DNA of 64,000 bases, from contig WOAB01000728.1 of NCBI GenBank assembly GCA_027886185.1, forward strand, positions 1,736,001-1,800,000, read 5' to 3'. The notes beneath the pieces were generated by a model. That model made no database searches, was not told where the DNA came from, and was given only the letters and a program-made list of their open reading frames with translations. This stretch comes from Rheum nobile (taxonomy: Eukaryota > Streptophyta > Magnoliopsida > Caryophyllales > Polygonaceae). How positions within the stretch are numbered: position 1 is the stretch's first letter; every line of letters starts with the position of its first letter. The position numbers and the translations under genes were made by a program. Shown piece after piece: positions 33,960 through 46,625 of this stretch.

Positions 33960-36900
33960 AATTCTCTGTTTCAATTCCCTTCCTCTAACCCTATCAAAAA
34001 GAACAGATGATGGTTGAGGAAGATGTAATCTTTTTCCCCAACAAACACTACATGAGACCTATTATATCGTGACTTGGCAATTGAGATAATAGAATTCTAT
34101 GTATATCATTAGGAACTAGTTGAAGATCCGTCAAAATATGTTATTGTCATATATATTGAAATATAATAATATTTTGATAATATTTAGATATTTTCTTAAT
34201 TAAAATTTTAATTAAGTGGGAGGCCAAGTAAAAAAAATCTAAGAATACTAAAAGTGAAAAGAGAATAGTAAAAAGAGATTTTTTATTTGTTTAAGTGCTA
34301 TGGGATTTATTCGGTCTATTTCAGAAAATTAAAGATAATATTAGGTGAAAAGAGAGTGGTGAAAAGAAATTGTTTATTTTTGTAATTGCTATAAGATTTT
34401 GTAAATATATTGTTTATCGATTTTTATATATATGGTGGACAGAGAGTGTTAATTATAATATAATTGATTAAATTTTCCTCTAAGATACGCACGTTAGAAT
34501 CTTTTGAAAAACAAACAAACATATAACATTAGTTAATAGTATATAAATTATCAGGTTTTTACATATAACAATATTAATTGACAATAGCTTGCTAGATTAT
34601 TCTGAAGTTTTAGTTATTCGACAAATTTTATATTAATATGGTTTTTGATAACAATCCGGTAGTCTAAACACATATATACGTATAACACATGTACAAAACT
34701 CTTAATAAACATGCCATATATATGTGATTAGTTGCAATCAATTATCAAGTATAATAAGAAAAGGAAAAGAAAATTGATCACCTTTATTTATTAAGAGAGT
34801 GTTATTTATTAGATATTAATCAAAATTCTCTCATCTTATATATACACACTGGGGATTTTTTGAAAAGCAAACAATTAATATTATTTTACAGTATCTAGAT
34901 TATGAACTGACAGTATCTAGATATATACTACTTTATCCAAAAATAAAATATTTATTTATTTTTTTTTTTTTTAAATAAGTGGGATCAAGTAAAATTTCAA
35001 CCAATCAATTATTTTAATATGGGATGATGTGACGCTATTCAACAGACGACACTTGGCAGAAATTAGTATATAGTAATTGATGTATAAAAGAAAATTGTAT
35101 TTTGGTGATAAATTTCAACATACCTACGAAAGCTTGAAATGAGAAAAATGTGGTTTGTATGTTTGTTAAAACTTGAGGCCCTTAAGGGTGTGAAACAAGA
35201 ACGGGAGTTGGACATTTGTGTAAGTCTTTAATTAATAAAGTCGACAGAGATCATTAGTATTATCGGCTAGATATTTGCTGTGGATATGTATGTAGAATCT
35301 CATGTATTGAAATAAATTTTGGATTTATTCCTATATAGCATAATTTGGGGATTGCACCGGATCGAAAAACGTGTAAAATGTCGAAATTAACAGCTTTAAC
35401 CATTACTAGTGTAATATCCGTGCCTTGTACGGGATTTGTCTATTTTATTATTTTATTTTACATTTGTAAAAATCATATATTTTAATTATCGAATAATCAT
35501 TGTTTCAATATATATTTGATTAGTTATTTAAATTAAAAATAACAAATTGACTAAATAAATTAAAGATATAAAAAATCTATATCTATATATATATATTAAA
35601 GCAAAGGAATTTAAAGCCACCATATTGATTATGGTCCCACAAATCCTAGGTGTCAATTTGTGTTTAATCCAATTTATTTTTATATTAATAATTCTATTTA
35701 ATTTAAATCACAATATCTAATCACAACAAACTTTAAATATTTAAAATTTTAAATCACAATATCTAATCGCAACTAACTTCAAATATTTAAAATTTTAAAT
35801 CACAATATCTAATCACAATTAACTTCAAATATATAAAAACTATATACAACTTTTTTATAAAATTTAATTTCTAGAAATTACACATACAATAAGCTTATAA
35901 TATATGATAGATTTCTTACTTAACTTATGTATAAAATACATCTTATATTCATTTAAGTAATTAGTAATATTATTTTCATGTGTTTGCATATATAATTTGA
36001 CCTATATAAATTTATGGGCCAAAATCATACAATATATACAATTTCCAACTCATAGTACATGTGCTTTTATAATCAAGCCCACTCTATTATATTTTTACAC
36101 ATAGAAATTTATGTTTAGAGCAAAATGATCCGAATAAATTTTATGGTCCATCTATATATATTAAAACCATTGAATTTCGAGCCATCAAAATGCTTTTGGC
36201 TCACAAATCCTACATGTCATTTTGTTATTAATGCACTTATTTTTCTTAACATTATATTTCAATATAAACCACAATATCTAATCACACCTAGCTTCAAATA
36301 TATAAAAATTATACAACTTTGTTGAATGCTTATACATTTTTTATAAATTTTGATTTCTACAAATTGCAAAAAATAAGCTTATATATGTCAAACTAATATA
36401 TGATAGAATTCCTGCTAAATTTATATATAAAATACATCTTATATTTATTTATGTAATTAGTAATATTATTTTTATGACTTTGCATATATAATATGACATA
36501 TATAAATTTATGGGCCAAAATCATACAATATATACAATTTTCAACTCACAGTACATGTCTTTTTATAATTCAACCCACTATATTATATTATTACACATAC
36601 ATATTTTATTAGTAATTTAGTGAAATTTCAAACTAATGCATCTTAACAAACTTAATTTATATAATCTTGAGATTTTCTTCTAAACCTTTCAATTTTAACA
36701 ACTCATCTTAACAACAATTATATCATATCAGATTTTTAACGAATGTGTATTGTACGTTCTCATTTAACAATTTATATTTGATTATAATTTTATATAAAAA
36801 ATACATGGTCTCCATTTTCCGATTTTACAATGTTTCTATGGGCTTATTACTTATCATTTTGCTAAATGTAATTTTCAGTTTTAAAAAATTAAATTGAGTT

Positions 36901-37561
36901 TGTTAATCACCAATAAAATATTCACTAACAAACCGTGAAATATCAATTATAAATTACCAAGAAATTTAAATCAAACAAAAAGTTTTAACTAAAAAATCTA
37001 GCTAAATATTTGTTGTAACAAACTTTCAATTTCATATGGTTATACACATTATCAAAAGTAAATTAAATGTAGTATGTATACAAGCTTTAAACGTATTTGA
37101 ATTTGAGATAACTTTACACCTACATAAATCAGCCACTATTGATTAATTAATTATTCAAATAACTTTTCAGTTATCGTTTTCTATAATTAAGGATGTAAAT
37201 TAAAATCAAAATCTTAAAACCTTAGACGGGTCCATTACGTAATTACAAAAAGCTTAAAAAAATGTGATTTATCTGGCTGATTTGTAATGATTTTTGTATA
37301 TATATTTTGTTGAATTATTTCATATATTTATTTTAACAAAAAGTTAAAATATCAAAATTATTTTTTTTCCTTTGTTTGATCTCATATCCCCCTTCGAGAC
37401 ACCAACAATCATGGACCAACTTTGCTTATATGTTATTTTGCGATTAATCCTATTTTTAGTTTACTTTTTTCCTTAAACTAGCTAAATTTATACTATAAAA
37501 ATCTTCAAAATTTCATCAAATAACTCAATTTTTTGTATGAACATTACCTTTGATCTAATAT
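33960..37561. other. AT-rich intergenic DNA with Helitron-like pieces and a tandem duplication
   Basis: No gene. A Helitron-like 3' end (hairpin CCGTGCCTTGTACGG with CTAG at 35406-35409) is read on minus. 35590-36120 and 36148-36610 are diverged direct repeats. Each starts TCTATAT...TATATTAAA and shares AATTTATGGGCCAAAATCAT near the end. Within the first, a block of about 53 bases containing AAATCACAATATCTAATC recurs three times (35700-35830). The rest is AT-rich with nothing recognisable. Confidence 0.55.
35590..36610 (+). repeat. diverged tandem duplication (about 0.5 kb x 2), Helitron-like starts
   Basis: The two copies share, in order, TCTATAT-type starts, CACAAATCCTA(G/C)(G/A)TGTCA, CACAATATCTAATCAC, AAAATACATCTTATATT and GGGCCAAAATCATACAATA. 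The first copy is longer because of an internal triplication. Confidence 0.7.
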
Positions 37562-38002
37562 TGTAATACCCCTCATTTTTAGTAAGGGTATTTGGGTAAT
37601 TTACTCAACCCTCGTTCTGTGATCGTATCATTTTTAGAGAAGTTCGGATTTCTGTATCGAGATTGATCTCTGTAAAATCCCCTGAGTGATATAAAATACA
37701 TTCGACGTATTTTTCGGGATTTAGAATATTTGTTTGGGTACAAATATATTTAATCCGGGGTTTAAAACCCATGCCAAACCTTTCCCCGGGCAAACAGACG
37801 CGGAAAAGGCATTTCCGCGACCGCGGCAGCATTTTCGCGACCGCGAAAATGTGGGTTTCAGAAGGGCTGGGCATAGGAATTTTCCGCGACCGCGGAAAAC
37901 TCCAACACGCCAACGTCGCGTCGTCTAACTCCTCGCCGTTCGCGCCACTGTCGATCTTCTGGCTGGCCGTTGATCTGGGCTGGGAGAGCTCCTTCCTTTG
38001 GC

Positions 38003-38010
38003 TATAAAAG
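38003..38010 (+). promoter_or_regulatory. TATA box of T+ LTR
   Basis: TATAAAAG is about 440 bases into the LTR, followed by GGGGTCGG and a pyrimidine-rich stretch typical of a start region. Confidence 0.6.
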
Positions 38011-38790
38011 GGGGTCGGATTGAGGGTTGAAAGGCACACCGAAATCACTCTCTCCCTCTCAGATTCTCTCTCGTTTTCGTGTTCGCCGGAGGTCGAAGCT
38101 CTCGCCGGAAATCCTCAAGTTGTCGCCGGAGCTCTTGTTGGAGGTGGTGGTGCTCTCAAGGTGGTGCATTGGAGGGGCAAGGTGCCCAGGAGTCGAGCCC
38201 CATCCGAATCGAGCCCCGTCGCGTCGCCCCCGATGAGATTTCTCCCATTCTGAGTCGCCGGAGTTCATGTCCGCGACCGCGGACATGAACAGCCGCGACC
38301 GCGGCTGTGACAAGGCCGGCCGCGGCCGCTGCCTTTTTCACTCGCGGACACTCGTCCTCGACGCCCGCGACCGCGGTAGAGCCACCGCAACCGCGGATTG
38401 CCTGGGCAATCGCGATCGTGGCTTTGGGCTTGTCGGTCTCGGGCGGGACTTCCATTCTTTCGATTTGGTTCGTTCCTTCTTCGATTCGTATCATTTTAAA
38501 TGTCGAATCTAACCTAGGGTTTCGTTATGGGTCGTTCCGTATGAATCTGTAATTCGAGTTCTGTTTCCGTTCCGGACCCAGAAACCCGTCTTCGTCAATC
38601 GTTCGTCTAATCTAAGGCAAGTGGCGGTTCACTCTTGCTTATCATTCCATATTTCTATTAATTATCAATTGTTTTAATTGTTAATTAAATGGGATGAATA
38701 TTGTTTTCATTGGGAACAGTTTTGATAAACGTATTTGATACGATTAAAAGAGATATTATAATAGGTTGTATATACTGCTAGAAACAACGC

Positions 38791-38793
<3 letters not shown>

Positions 38794-38852
<59 letters not shown>
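38794..38852. repeat. (TA)n microsatellite in T+ LTR
   Basis: About 29 uninterrupted TA dinucleotides. Confidence 0.95.
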
Positions 38853-38857
<5 letters not shown>

Positions 38858-39964
38858 CCATGATGGCATTGATGTGGATTATTATGTGGTTTTAACTGTT
38901 TAGTTAGAACGAGTATTCGTAGGAACGCTATGTACCTTGTGAGGTCTAGTTGCTTCTTTATAACTGGTGCTATGAGGATTTTTCCCTAGTACTCTCTCTG
39001 GTCATGACCTTGCCCTTACTCAGGGTAGGTGCACACAGCTGGTGCCGATTCTCGGGATTTATTCCCTTCAATATCTCTCGCGATGAGATGATATATAAAA
39101 GCTTATAACGTGAATGTACGCTTTGTCACTAAAATAAGATAAGTGCCGCTATGCACATAATTAATGAACCTTGGGCGAGAAGTACAACTTGGAAACTCGT
39201 CTGGACTTCGACTAAAGTAAGTCCTCCTTCCAAATCTGAATTCGCATTACGCGGTGAGGTTGGTCGTGGACCCAAATGGGCAAGTCTTTTTAAACGCTTG
39301 TGTGAAACTTTAATGTTCCCGAACATTTGTCATACTTCTCGATAAGACTCAATCTCTTGGAGTCTTCTCTTCATATGTTTCCTTTAGACTCGATCTTTAG
39401 GAGTCTTCTCTTGATCATTCTACTTTGAATCATTCTGTAGAGGTATTGAGGTTTACTATCGTCATCGGCTTTCATTCGAGAAGCGATGGGTCTAACCTAA
39501 TACGCCTACCTTAGAACCTTTATGTTTTACCCTTGCATAGTCTTTCATTAGACTAACCAACCGGGTTTTATTCCTTGCATGGTTGGCTGGTGTCATCCGT
39601 CTCATATGGCACATCAGGTAAACTCCTGTTACGTGAAGGCTAGAAACGACGATGAAGGCAGATGGAGTTTTTAAGAGTTTTATCAAGGTTGAGATCCTAG
39701 GCGGGTGATTGCTCCGATTAAGACATTTTTGTTATTTATTTAAAAGACTTCCGCTGTATTGAAACATATTATGTATTTTGGTTGTATTCGGAATTATGGA
39801 TGTAATTCTGAGACTTTGATTTAATCAAATGTTATGATATTTCGTATTAAATGTTGTTTTATGATTTGTATAAATTGGTTAAGCCTTGGGTGACTTCGGA
39901 TGTGGAATCTGAGGTCACTGGCGGTAATACTTTCAAGGTTATATATTTGTGGGTGTTACAGATC

Positions 39965-39976
39965 TGGTATCAGAGC
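39965..39976 (+). other. primer-binding site of T+, initiator tRNA-Met type
   Basis: TGGTATCAGAGC lies four bases after the LTR end. Confidence 0.9.
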
Positions 39977-40150
39977 CATTTTAAAAAAAAAAACGGGTTT
40001 AAAATGTTTTACTGGAAACAAAATATATTTTTACGGGCAAGGATTTCAAAAATGTTTTACTAGGAACAAAACTTTTATAAACCGTTTACTCGTTTTTGAA
40101 CTGAAAAATGTTTTCAAAGGATTTAAATTTCCAAATAAAATCATACTTTA

Positions 40151-41575
40151 TGATAACAGGTTTTTGTCGTTCTAAAAACTGCTATGCAAAATATCCAAAC
40201 AAACCTTAAACCGTAGTCCTAGGTAAGTAAAGGTCGAATCCACAGGGAGGCAAATTCTGTCTATGTATGCAAATTATGTGTCAAAGCAAAGTAACCAAAG
40301 GGGGGTTTTGTGAGTTTAAGTAATCTAAGAATGCAAAAGTAAACAAGCGAAAGAGTTGTGAAATCAGTAATGGGGAAAGCACTTAGTCAAACAACATCCA
40401 CTATTCGTATGACAAGTTGATCATAAATACTCATTCAAAATCTCATGCAATGGTGATTCCAATTCCTTTTCAAATATAACTAATAGCACAACCAGATACT
40501 ATTAGCACTAACTAATTAAACAACCCTGAAACTATCAAGATTCAGTTTAACAGTAGCCTTACGGATAGGAATATAGTTGGATACAATTCTAGCATAAAAC
40601 AACCAACTTTTATCCTAGAATGTAAATCAGTTCTCTTCTGCATAAGACTAGCACAACCAGTTACTAATACGATGCAGTTGCTACTCTGAAATAGATATGC
40701 TCAACCAGTAACAATTTAAATCTAGCAATAGATCAATAACAATAAACCCTAGATGCGTCCAAATAGAGATTATCAATATCAATCATAAGCAACTTAAGCA
40801 AGAGAAGAGATAAAAACCATGCAATAGATAAGGAACGAGAATCTCACAACTTAATCAAAACGAAAGCTTCAGCGTCTGACTAAGCCAGGGAGGCTTAGTT
40901 CTTCATAACGTAGAAAAGAAAATTAGGGTTCGAGAGAGATTAGAAGATTTAAGATAGGCCAACAAGCCTTTTCTCAACCCTAATATACTAAAGGAAAAAT
41001 AAATTCTAAATTAATCTAAAACGAAATAATAAAATAATAATAATTAAACAAATGAAAACAGGGAAATTAATCCCGTAATCTCGGCCTTGAATTGTCGTTC
41101 AGCAGCTGCTCGGTCCATCCATTGCAACACGGCCCACCTCAATTCCAGCAGCTCGGCGGCCCAATTCCAATAGCAGCAACGCTGATGTCGTGGCGACGTC
41201 ATCCTCCAATTCTCCAGCTGACTTTGACGCGGAGGCTTCACGTGGGCCACTTCTCTCTGCAGCATCAACACGACCCAATTTCAATTCCAAATGCTCGCCC
41301 ATGTCACCATGACGTCACCTCCCGCTGTTCTCTTTTCGCTTCAGCTCTCCGCTTTCCTTCACGCGGCATTTCACGTGGGCCACGCCTTCAATTGGGCCTT
41401 TTCCTCTTTACGGGCCTAATTTCATCCAATTCGGCCCATCAATCACGTGGCTTTTAATTAATTACCAAACTTCGCCACCACACGCCATGCACATGAATGT
41501 GTCTAAATCTATCCGAATGGCACCAATAAAACCTCTAATGACTCTTACTTAAGCCCTACAAAGTAGTGCTTATCA
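40151..41575 (-). repeat. 3' LTR of A1
   Basis: This LTR is paired with 45076-46500. The segment 41080-41450 (GC-rich, many GGCCCA words) has no counterpart in the LTRs of A2 or A3, although the flanks match. Confidence 0.93.
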
Positions 41576-41590
41576 AACCACCCCATGCTT
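41576..41590 (-). other. polypurine tract of A1
   Basis: The minus strand reads GCATGGGGTGGTT directly before the 3' LTR and is preceded by GGACGAGCAAAGGTCTAA, a wording typical of Athila/Tat-type elements. Confidence 0.75.
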
Positions 41591-43037
41591 AGACCTTTGC
41601 TCGTCCTCGAGTAAACTAGTAAAGAGCCTACTCCTCCAATTCAGCATCCAAGGTCTCAGGAAGCATATCCTCCAACTAAGAGTCACCTAACCCATGCCAA
41701 GCTCCTAACACCAATCTCATTCACAACACATCCACAACTCAACAAGCTTAAGAGGCAAGCAGAGTACTTCCCCCAAGCTAACCCGGACATCCGAAAGTGT
41801 GAGTAACCTCTAATCCTAGCCTCCATCTATTGCTCCTTATGTCTCCCAGAGTGACCTACCCGGCAATCCTTCTTTGACTCCTCTTCTTATGACGCCTCGC
41901 CAAGAATAGTGAGAAATCCTAGAATCGCTCTTCTTCTTTTTCACTCGTTTTGCCAAGGCGCCCTTTCGGGTTTTCACCAAGCCACTCATTTCATTTTCCA
42001 ATAGATGTACTCACATAAGCTCACGTCACTCTTGACCTCATATTACCCCAGCCTAATGCCGGTCCAAGCCACATGCTTATTACCTAGGCCGCCCTTTCGG
42101 GTTTTCGACCTATCCCAGGATTTCAATGATAGCCTTTTTTCAAATTTTTGGCTCTTTTCATTTTTTTTCATTTTTCTCCTCAGCAGCGTAGCAAGTATAA
42201 AACCTCACCCCATGCTTAAACATTGCATTGTCCTCAATGTAATGAAAGACAAAAGAATAAAGCATATGGAAAAGCAAAAAATAACTCACAACGTTGCCGA
42301 GTTGGCTTGGACACTTCCTTGTTGCTGGCGGTGTAGTCACAAAAGCTCAGATCCAGGTGTTGAGCGTGCGTCTTCATTACTCCATAATCGTCTGCTACCG
42401 TGCAACCATAAGGTGACCACTTGGTGAGTAGTAGTAATCAAACAATGCGGGGCTGCACGACCTTCAACTCTATCAACTCCTACCACGCAACCAAGATGAA
42501 CCACTCTGGTGAAGTAGTGGTCAGACAGGGGGACGGGTTTGCATGGCCTTCAAAAATGGGCCCAAATATCATCGTGGTTGGGCCCTGGTGTACCTCCTCC
42601 TCAGTTGCCAATTGTAGGGCCATCATCGTTGTCAATTACAAAGTTGGGCTAATGTCTCCTCCTTGACAACATGATGCGCACCATCTCTCCATGGGAAACT
42701 CGGACAACTGGCCTCCGGTGGAACTTTTTTTTTTTTGGGATTTTTTTTTTACCTGAGAAATTACGGCGGTCGCCGTAAGGAGGGCGGCGGGCGCCGCGAT
42801 TAAACGGCGGTCGCCGTTCTCAAGTCGTGGCCAACTTTCTTGGCGAGGCATTTACGGCGGGCGCCGTGAACTCCTTCTTCACTTTTTCGCGCTTCCTGCA
42901 GGTTAGTTCAACACAAAAACTAAAAGAAAAACAATAGAAATTGACTAAGGGAAAGAAAATAAACTACCAAATCTCGGGTTGCCTCCCGAGCAACGCCTTG
43001 GTTAATGTCATTGGCTCGACATAGTACTCGCAAATCC
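41591..43037 (-). other. A1 non-coding internal region between gag-protease and 3' LTR
   Basis: No pol domain is present. It contains CGCCCTTTCGGGTTTTC twice (near 41958 and 42090) and a cluster of ACGGCGGNCGCCGT palindromes at 42758-42867. Corresponding stretches occur in A2 and A3. Confidence 0.75.
42758..42867. repeat. ACGGCGGNCGCCGT palindrome cluster, A1 untranslated region
   Basis: Four or so near-perfect copies, (T)ACGGCGGTCGCCGT, GCGGCGGGCGCCGC, ACGGCGGTCGCCGT and ACGGCGGGCGCCGT, with 12-40 bases between them. Confidence 0.9.
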
Positions 43038-44972
43038 TCAATCCATATCGTCAGGCTCTTTGGGAACCTTCTTAATCCATACCTCCTTCATGAACCAATC
43101 ATGGAAATGTTTGAACCTTAGACCATGCTTCTTCTTCAGCGGCTTCTCCATCTTGACCTTCTTGGTCGCGTCTACCCCATGCTTAGATCGATCAGGGGGG
43201 TGTTTAGCCTTGACTTCAGGGACCTGCACCAAATATGGAACGAGCCTCTCGCTCGGAGTTAGCAGCAAAGGTGATTTACCTGGAAGCTCCGGAGGGAGCT
43301 TATATCAAGCGTCCCACTCATCAACACCTTCCTGCAAGTCAGTAGATATAGCAATATCCAAGCTAGAATCAACAATCGGTGGTGTGTCATCTAGGTGGTC
43401 CTCATCAAAAACATCTTGCACCACAGGCTCAAGTACATCAATTGCACACAAAGAATGACCATCAGAGGGGAATTTCATCGCTTCATAGATGTTATAATTA
43501 ATGGTTTGGCCATCAAATTCCATAGTCAAGGAACCAGTACTCACGTTGATTTTAGTGTTGGCAGTTTTCAAGAAGGGTCTCCCTAACAGAATAGGGGCTA
43601 CATGCATATCATGTTCCATATCAAGCACATAGAAATCAGCAGGAAAAGTAAGATCACCAACCCTAACCAAAACATCCTCCACTATCCCTATAGGCCGCAC
43701 ACTAGATCTATCAGCTAGCTGAATGGAAATTTTGGTCGCATGCATGGGTCCTAATCCTAAGGATTCACAAAGAGATGAAGGTAAAACATTTATGGAAGCA
43801 CCCAAATCTAACATAGCTTTATTGAGCTTGGTACCTCCAATGGTGACGGGGATGGTGAAAATACCTGGGTCGCTACATTTCTTGGGTAAACGCTTCTGAA
43901 AAATAGCAGAGACATGTTCGCTTACCTTGACCTTCTTCTTGCTGTTCCTGTCCTGGTTTCTCTTTGTTGTACACATCTGCTTCAAGAACTTCGCATAACG
44001 AGGGACGGACTTAATCAAATTGAGGAGAGGCATGTTGACCTCTATGTTTATGAACATCTCAAACATGTCCTTGTCATGCGCAAGTGGCTTGGTACGCTTC
44101 AAAGCAGACGGGAACGGTGCAACAGGCTTCCACTCAGGAAAAATTGGAGGTACATACTCCTTTTCAGCCTCAGCGTCGACTTCAGAGGGGCGGCGGGCGC
44201 CGTAGGAAGTGCGGCGGGCGCCGTGAACATCAACAGAAAGTTCGAAGTTTGGCTCACCGTCACGGCGGGCACCGTGATTATTGCGGCGGGCGCCGCAATT
44301 TTCATCATACAAGTCGAGAGCAGGGTCATTTTCACGGCGGGCGCTATGGTCTTCACGGCGGTCACCGTCGATGTCACGGCGGGTGCCGTAAGTTGTACAG
44401 CGGTCGACGTCGCTGTTCTGTTCCAGCTCCTGATCCACTTCCTTGTCGACCTCAGAATCATCCTCTTCGAGCCTCTTCCCGCTCCTCAGAGTCATAGCAC
44501 TGACATTCCTAATGTTCGGGTTCACTTCCGTTTGAGATGGAAGTTTACCAGCATCCTTTGCGTCCAGTTTATTCACCACTTGAGAAATCTGACCAAATTG
44601 CCTTTCCAAGTTTTGAATGCTAGCTTGAGTATTTGCTTGGAATTGTGCTGAGCTCTGAGTCAGCTTATTAACATTCGCAGTGAGCATCTTCATCATGTCC
44701 TCCATAGACGACGAAGGATTCGAGCTCTGCCCTTGAGGTCTTGGCACATAGGGTTGCCTAGGTTGTGGAGGGTTACCCTGCTGTTGGTTTGGTTCTGGGT
44801 AGAACTCCTGGTAGTCATGATCATATGAAGGGTATTGCAGGTTCCCATAACTCGAATTGGGGTGATATCCCCACCCTGGAGTATATGCGTAGGAGTATGG
44901 GTCATATCGCGGCTCCTGCTGGAATTGGGGAAATCTATCCATCTCTGTAACAAAATCAAAAAGGAAAAACAA
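43038..44972 (-). pseudogene. gag-protease of A1 (gag N-terminus deleted)
   Basis: Structural protein and aspartic protease of an Athila-like element. Reading on minus from 44972: a Gln/Pro/Tyr-rich gag middle, a coiled-coil-like NLERQFGQISQ segment and TLRSGKRLEED. Next comes a run of seven Arg-Arg repeats (GARR, GDRR, SARR) encoded by the palindromes at 44193-44412. The conserved YVPPIFPEWKPV and RYAKFLKQMC blocks follow. The protease is LDLGASINVLPSSL with LLGRPFLKTANT. A TGA at 43307-43305 cuts the frame; the same frame then runs on to 43038. The gag N-terminus is absent: the frame starts about 85 bases after the primer-binding site. A3 has the same protein without this TGA. Confidence 0.85.
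44193..44412. repeat. palindrome cluster inside A1 gag
   Basis: About eight copies of CGGCGGGCGCCGT-type words, some with single transitions (GGCACCGT, GGCGCTAT). Each encodes a Gly-X-Arg-Arg unit on minus. Confidence 0.9.
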
Positions 44973-45055
44973 AAATCAATAGCACGGGTGTGGACCGTAA
45001 GATAGGTCCACACAATAGTTGACACACAAATCACACACAAAATAGATTATTGCCT

Positions 45056-45072
45056 CCCCGGCAACGGCGCCA
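45056..45072 (-). other. primer-binding site of A1, tRNA-Asp type
   Basis: The minus strand reads TGGCGCCGTTGCCGGGG three bases after the LTR. This is complementary to the 3' end of plant tRNA-Asp, the usual primer of Athila elements. Confidence 0.88.
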
Positions 45073-45075
45073 ATT

Positions 45076-46500
45076 TGATAACAGGTTTTTGTCGTTCTAA
45101 AAACTGCTATGCAAAATATCCAAACAAACCTTAAACCATAGTCCTAGGTAAGTAAAGGTCGAATCCACAGGGAGGCAAATTCTGTCTATGTATGCAAATT
45201 ATGTGTCAAAGCAAAGTAACCAAAGGGGGGTTTTGTGAGTTTAAGTAATCTAAGAATGCAAAAGTAAACAAGCGAAAGAGTTGTGAAATCAGTAATGGGG
45301 AAAGCACTTAGTCAAACAACATCCACTATTCGTATGACAAGTTGATCATAGATACTCATTCAAAATCTCATGCAATGGTGATTCCAATTCCTTTTCAAAT
45401 ATAACTAATAGCACAACCAGATACTATTAGCACTAACTAATTAAACAACCCTGAAACTATCAAGATTCAGTTTAACAGCAGCCTTACGGATAGGAATATA
45501 GTTGGATACAATTCTAGCATAAAACAACCAACTTTTATCCTAGAATGTAAATCAGTTCTCTTCTGCATAAGACTAGCACAACCAGTTACTAATACGATGC
45601 AGTTGCTACTCTGAAATAGATATGCTCAACCAGTAACAATCTAAATCTAGCAATAGATCAATAACAATAAACCCTAGATGCGTCCAAATAGAGATTATCA
45701 ATATCAATCATAAGCAACTTAAGCAAGAGAAGAGATAAAAACCATGCAATAGATAAGGAACGAGAATCTCACAACTTAATCAAAACGAAAGCTTCAGCGT
45801 CTGACTAAGCCAGGGAGGCTTAGTTCTTCATAACGTAGAAAAGGAAATTAGGGTTTGAGAGAGATTAGAAGATTTAAGATAGGCCAATAAGCCTTTTCTC
45901 AACCCTAATATACTAAAGGAAAAATAAATTCTAAATTAATCTAAAACGAAATAATAAAATAATAATAATTAAACAAATGAAAACATGGAAATTAATCCCG
46001 TAATCTCGGTCTTAAATTGTCGTTCAGCAGCTGCTCGGTCCATCCATTGCAACACGGCCCACCTCAATTCCAGCAGCTCGGCGGCCCAATTCCAATAGCA
46101 GCAATGCTGATGTCGTGGCGACGTCATCCTCCAATTCTTCAACTGACTTTGACGCGGAGGCTTCACGTGGGTCACTTCTCTCTGCAGCATCAACACGGCC
46201 CAATTTCAATTCCAAATGCTCGCCCATGTCACCATGACGTCACCTCCCGCTGTTCTCTTTCCGCTTCAGCTCTCCGCTTTCCTTCACGCGGCATTTCACG
46301 TGGGCCACGCCTTCAATTGGGCCTTTTCCTCTTCACGGGCCTAATTTCATCCAATTCGGCCCATCAATCACGTGGCTTTTAATTAACTACCAAACTTCGC
46401 CCCCACACACCATGCACATGAATGTGTCTAAATCTACCCGAATGGCACTAATAAAACCTCTAATGACTCTTACTTAAGCCCTACAAAGTAGTGCTTATCA
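45076..46500 (-). repeat. 5' LTR of A1
   Basis: Same length as 40151-41575 and colinear with it. The right end is followed by duplication CTTTA. Confidence 0.93.
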
Positions 46501-46625
46501 CTTTACTAAAAACGTGTCGCTTGACAAACTCTGCCGTTCTAAGTCGTGCCTTTTTTCCAGTCTGATATAGTAAATTCGCTTCTATATTTAGAAAGACTAA
46601 TCCTTTTCTCGTCACCCCACAGACT

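Larger units (their letters stand above)
37562..39960 (+). repeat. 5' LTR of T+ (2399 bp)
   Basis: It starts TGTAATACCCCTC and ends GGGTGTTACA, the reverse-complement arrangement of the LARD-like and T- LTR ends. A TATA box, TATAAAAG, is at 38003-38010. GC-rich palindromes of the CCGCGACCGCGG type cluster at 37801-37895 and 38265-38420. An AT microsatellite lies at 38794-38852. Confidence 0.9.
40151..46500 (-). mobile_element. A1: Athila-like non-autonomous element, complete (6350 bp)
   Basis: Two 1425-bp LTRs (40151-41575 and 45076-46500) begin TGATAACAGG and end GCTTATCA. The 5-bp duplication CTTTA is at 40146-40150 and 46501-46505. A tRNA-Asp-type primer site beside the right LTR gives minus orientation. 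The internal region holds only a gag-protease pseudogene and about 1.4 kb without coding. No reverse transcriptase, RNase H, integrase or envelope-like frame is visible. By eye the LTRs differ at roughly 20 sites without indels, so the insertion is young. It lies in the leader of T+. Confidence 0.93.

Noticed and set aside
37605..38494. Several Arg/Ser/Pro-rich frames on both strands
   Set aside because: They are products of the GC-rich palindromes in the T+ LTR, not genes.
43038..43268. Separate small gene after A1 gag-protease
   Set aside because: It is the same frame as the upstream pseudogene beyond the TGA, and A3 shows it joined to the protease.
43914..44651. 245-codon frame on plus across A1 gag
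   Set aside because: It is antisense to the gag-protease frame; its Ala/Val repeats mirror the palindromes.
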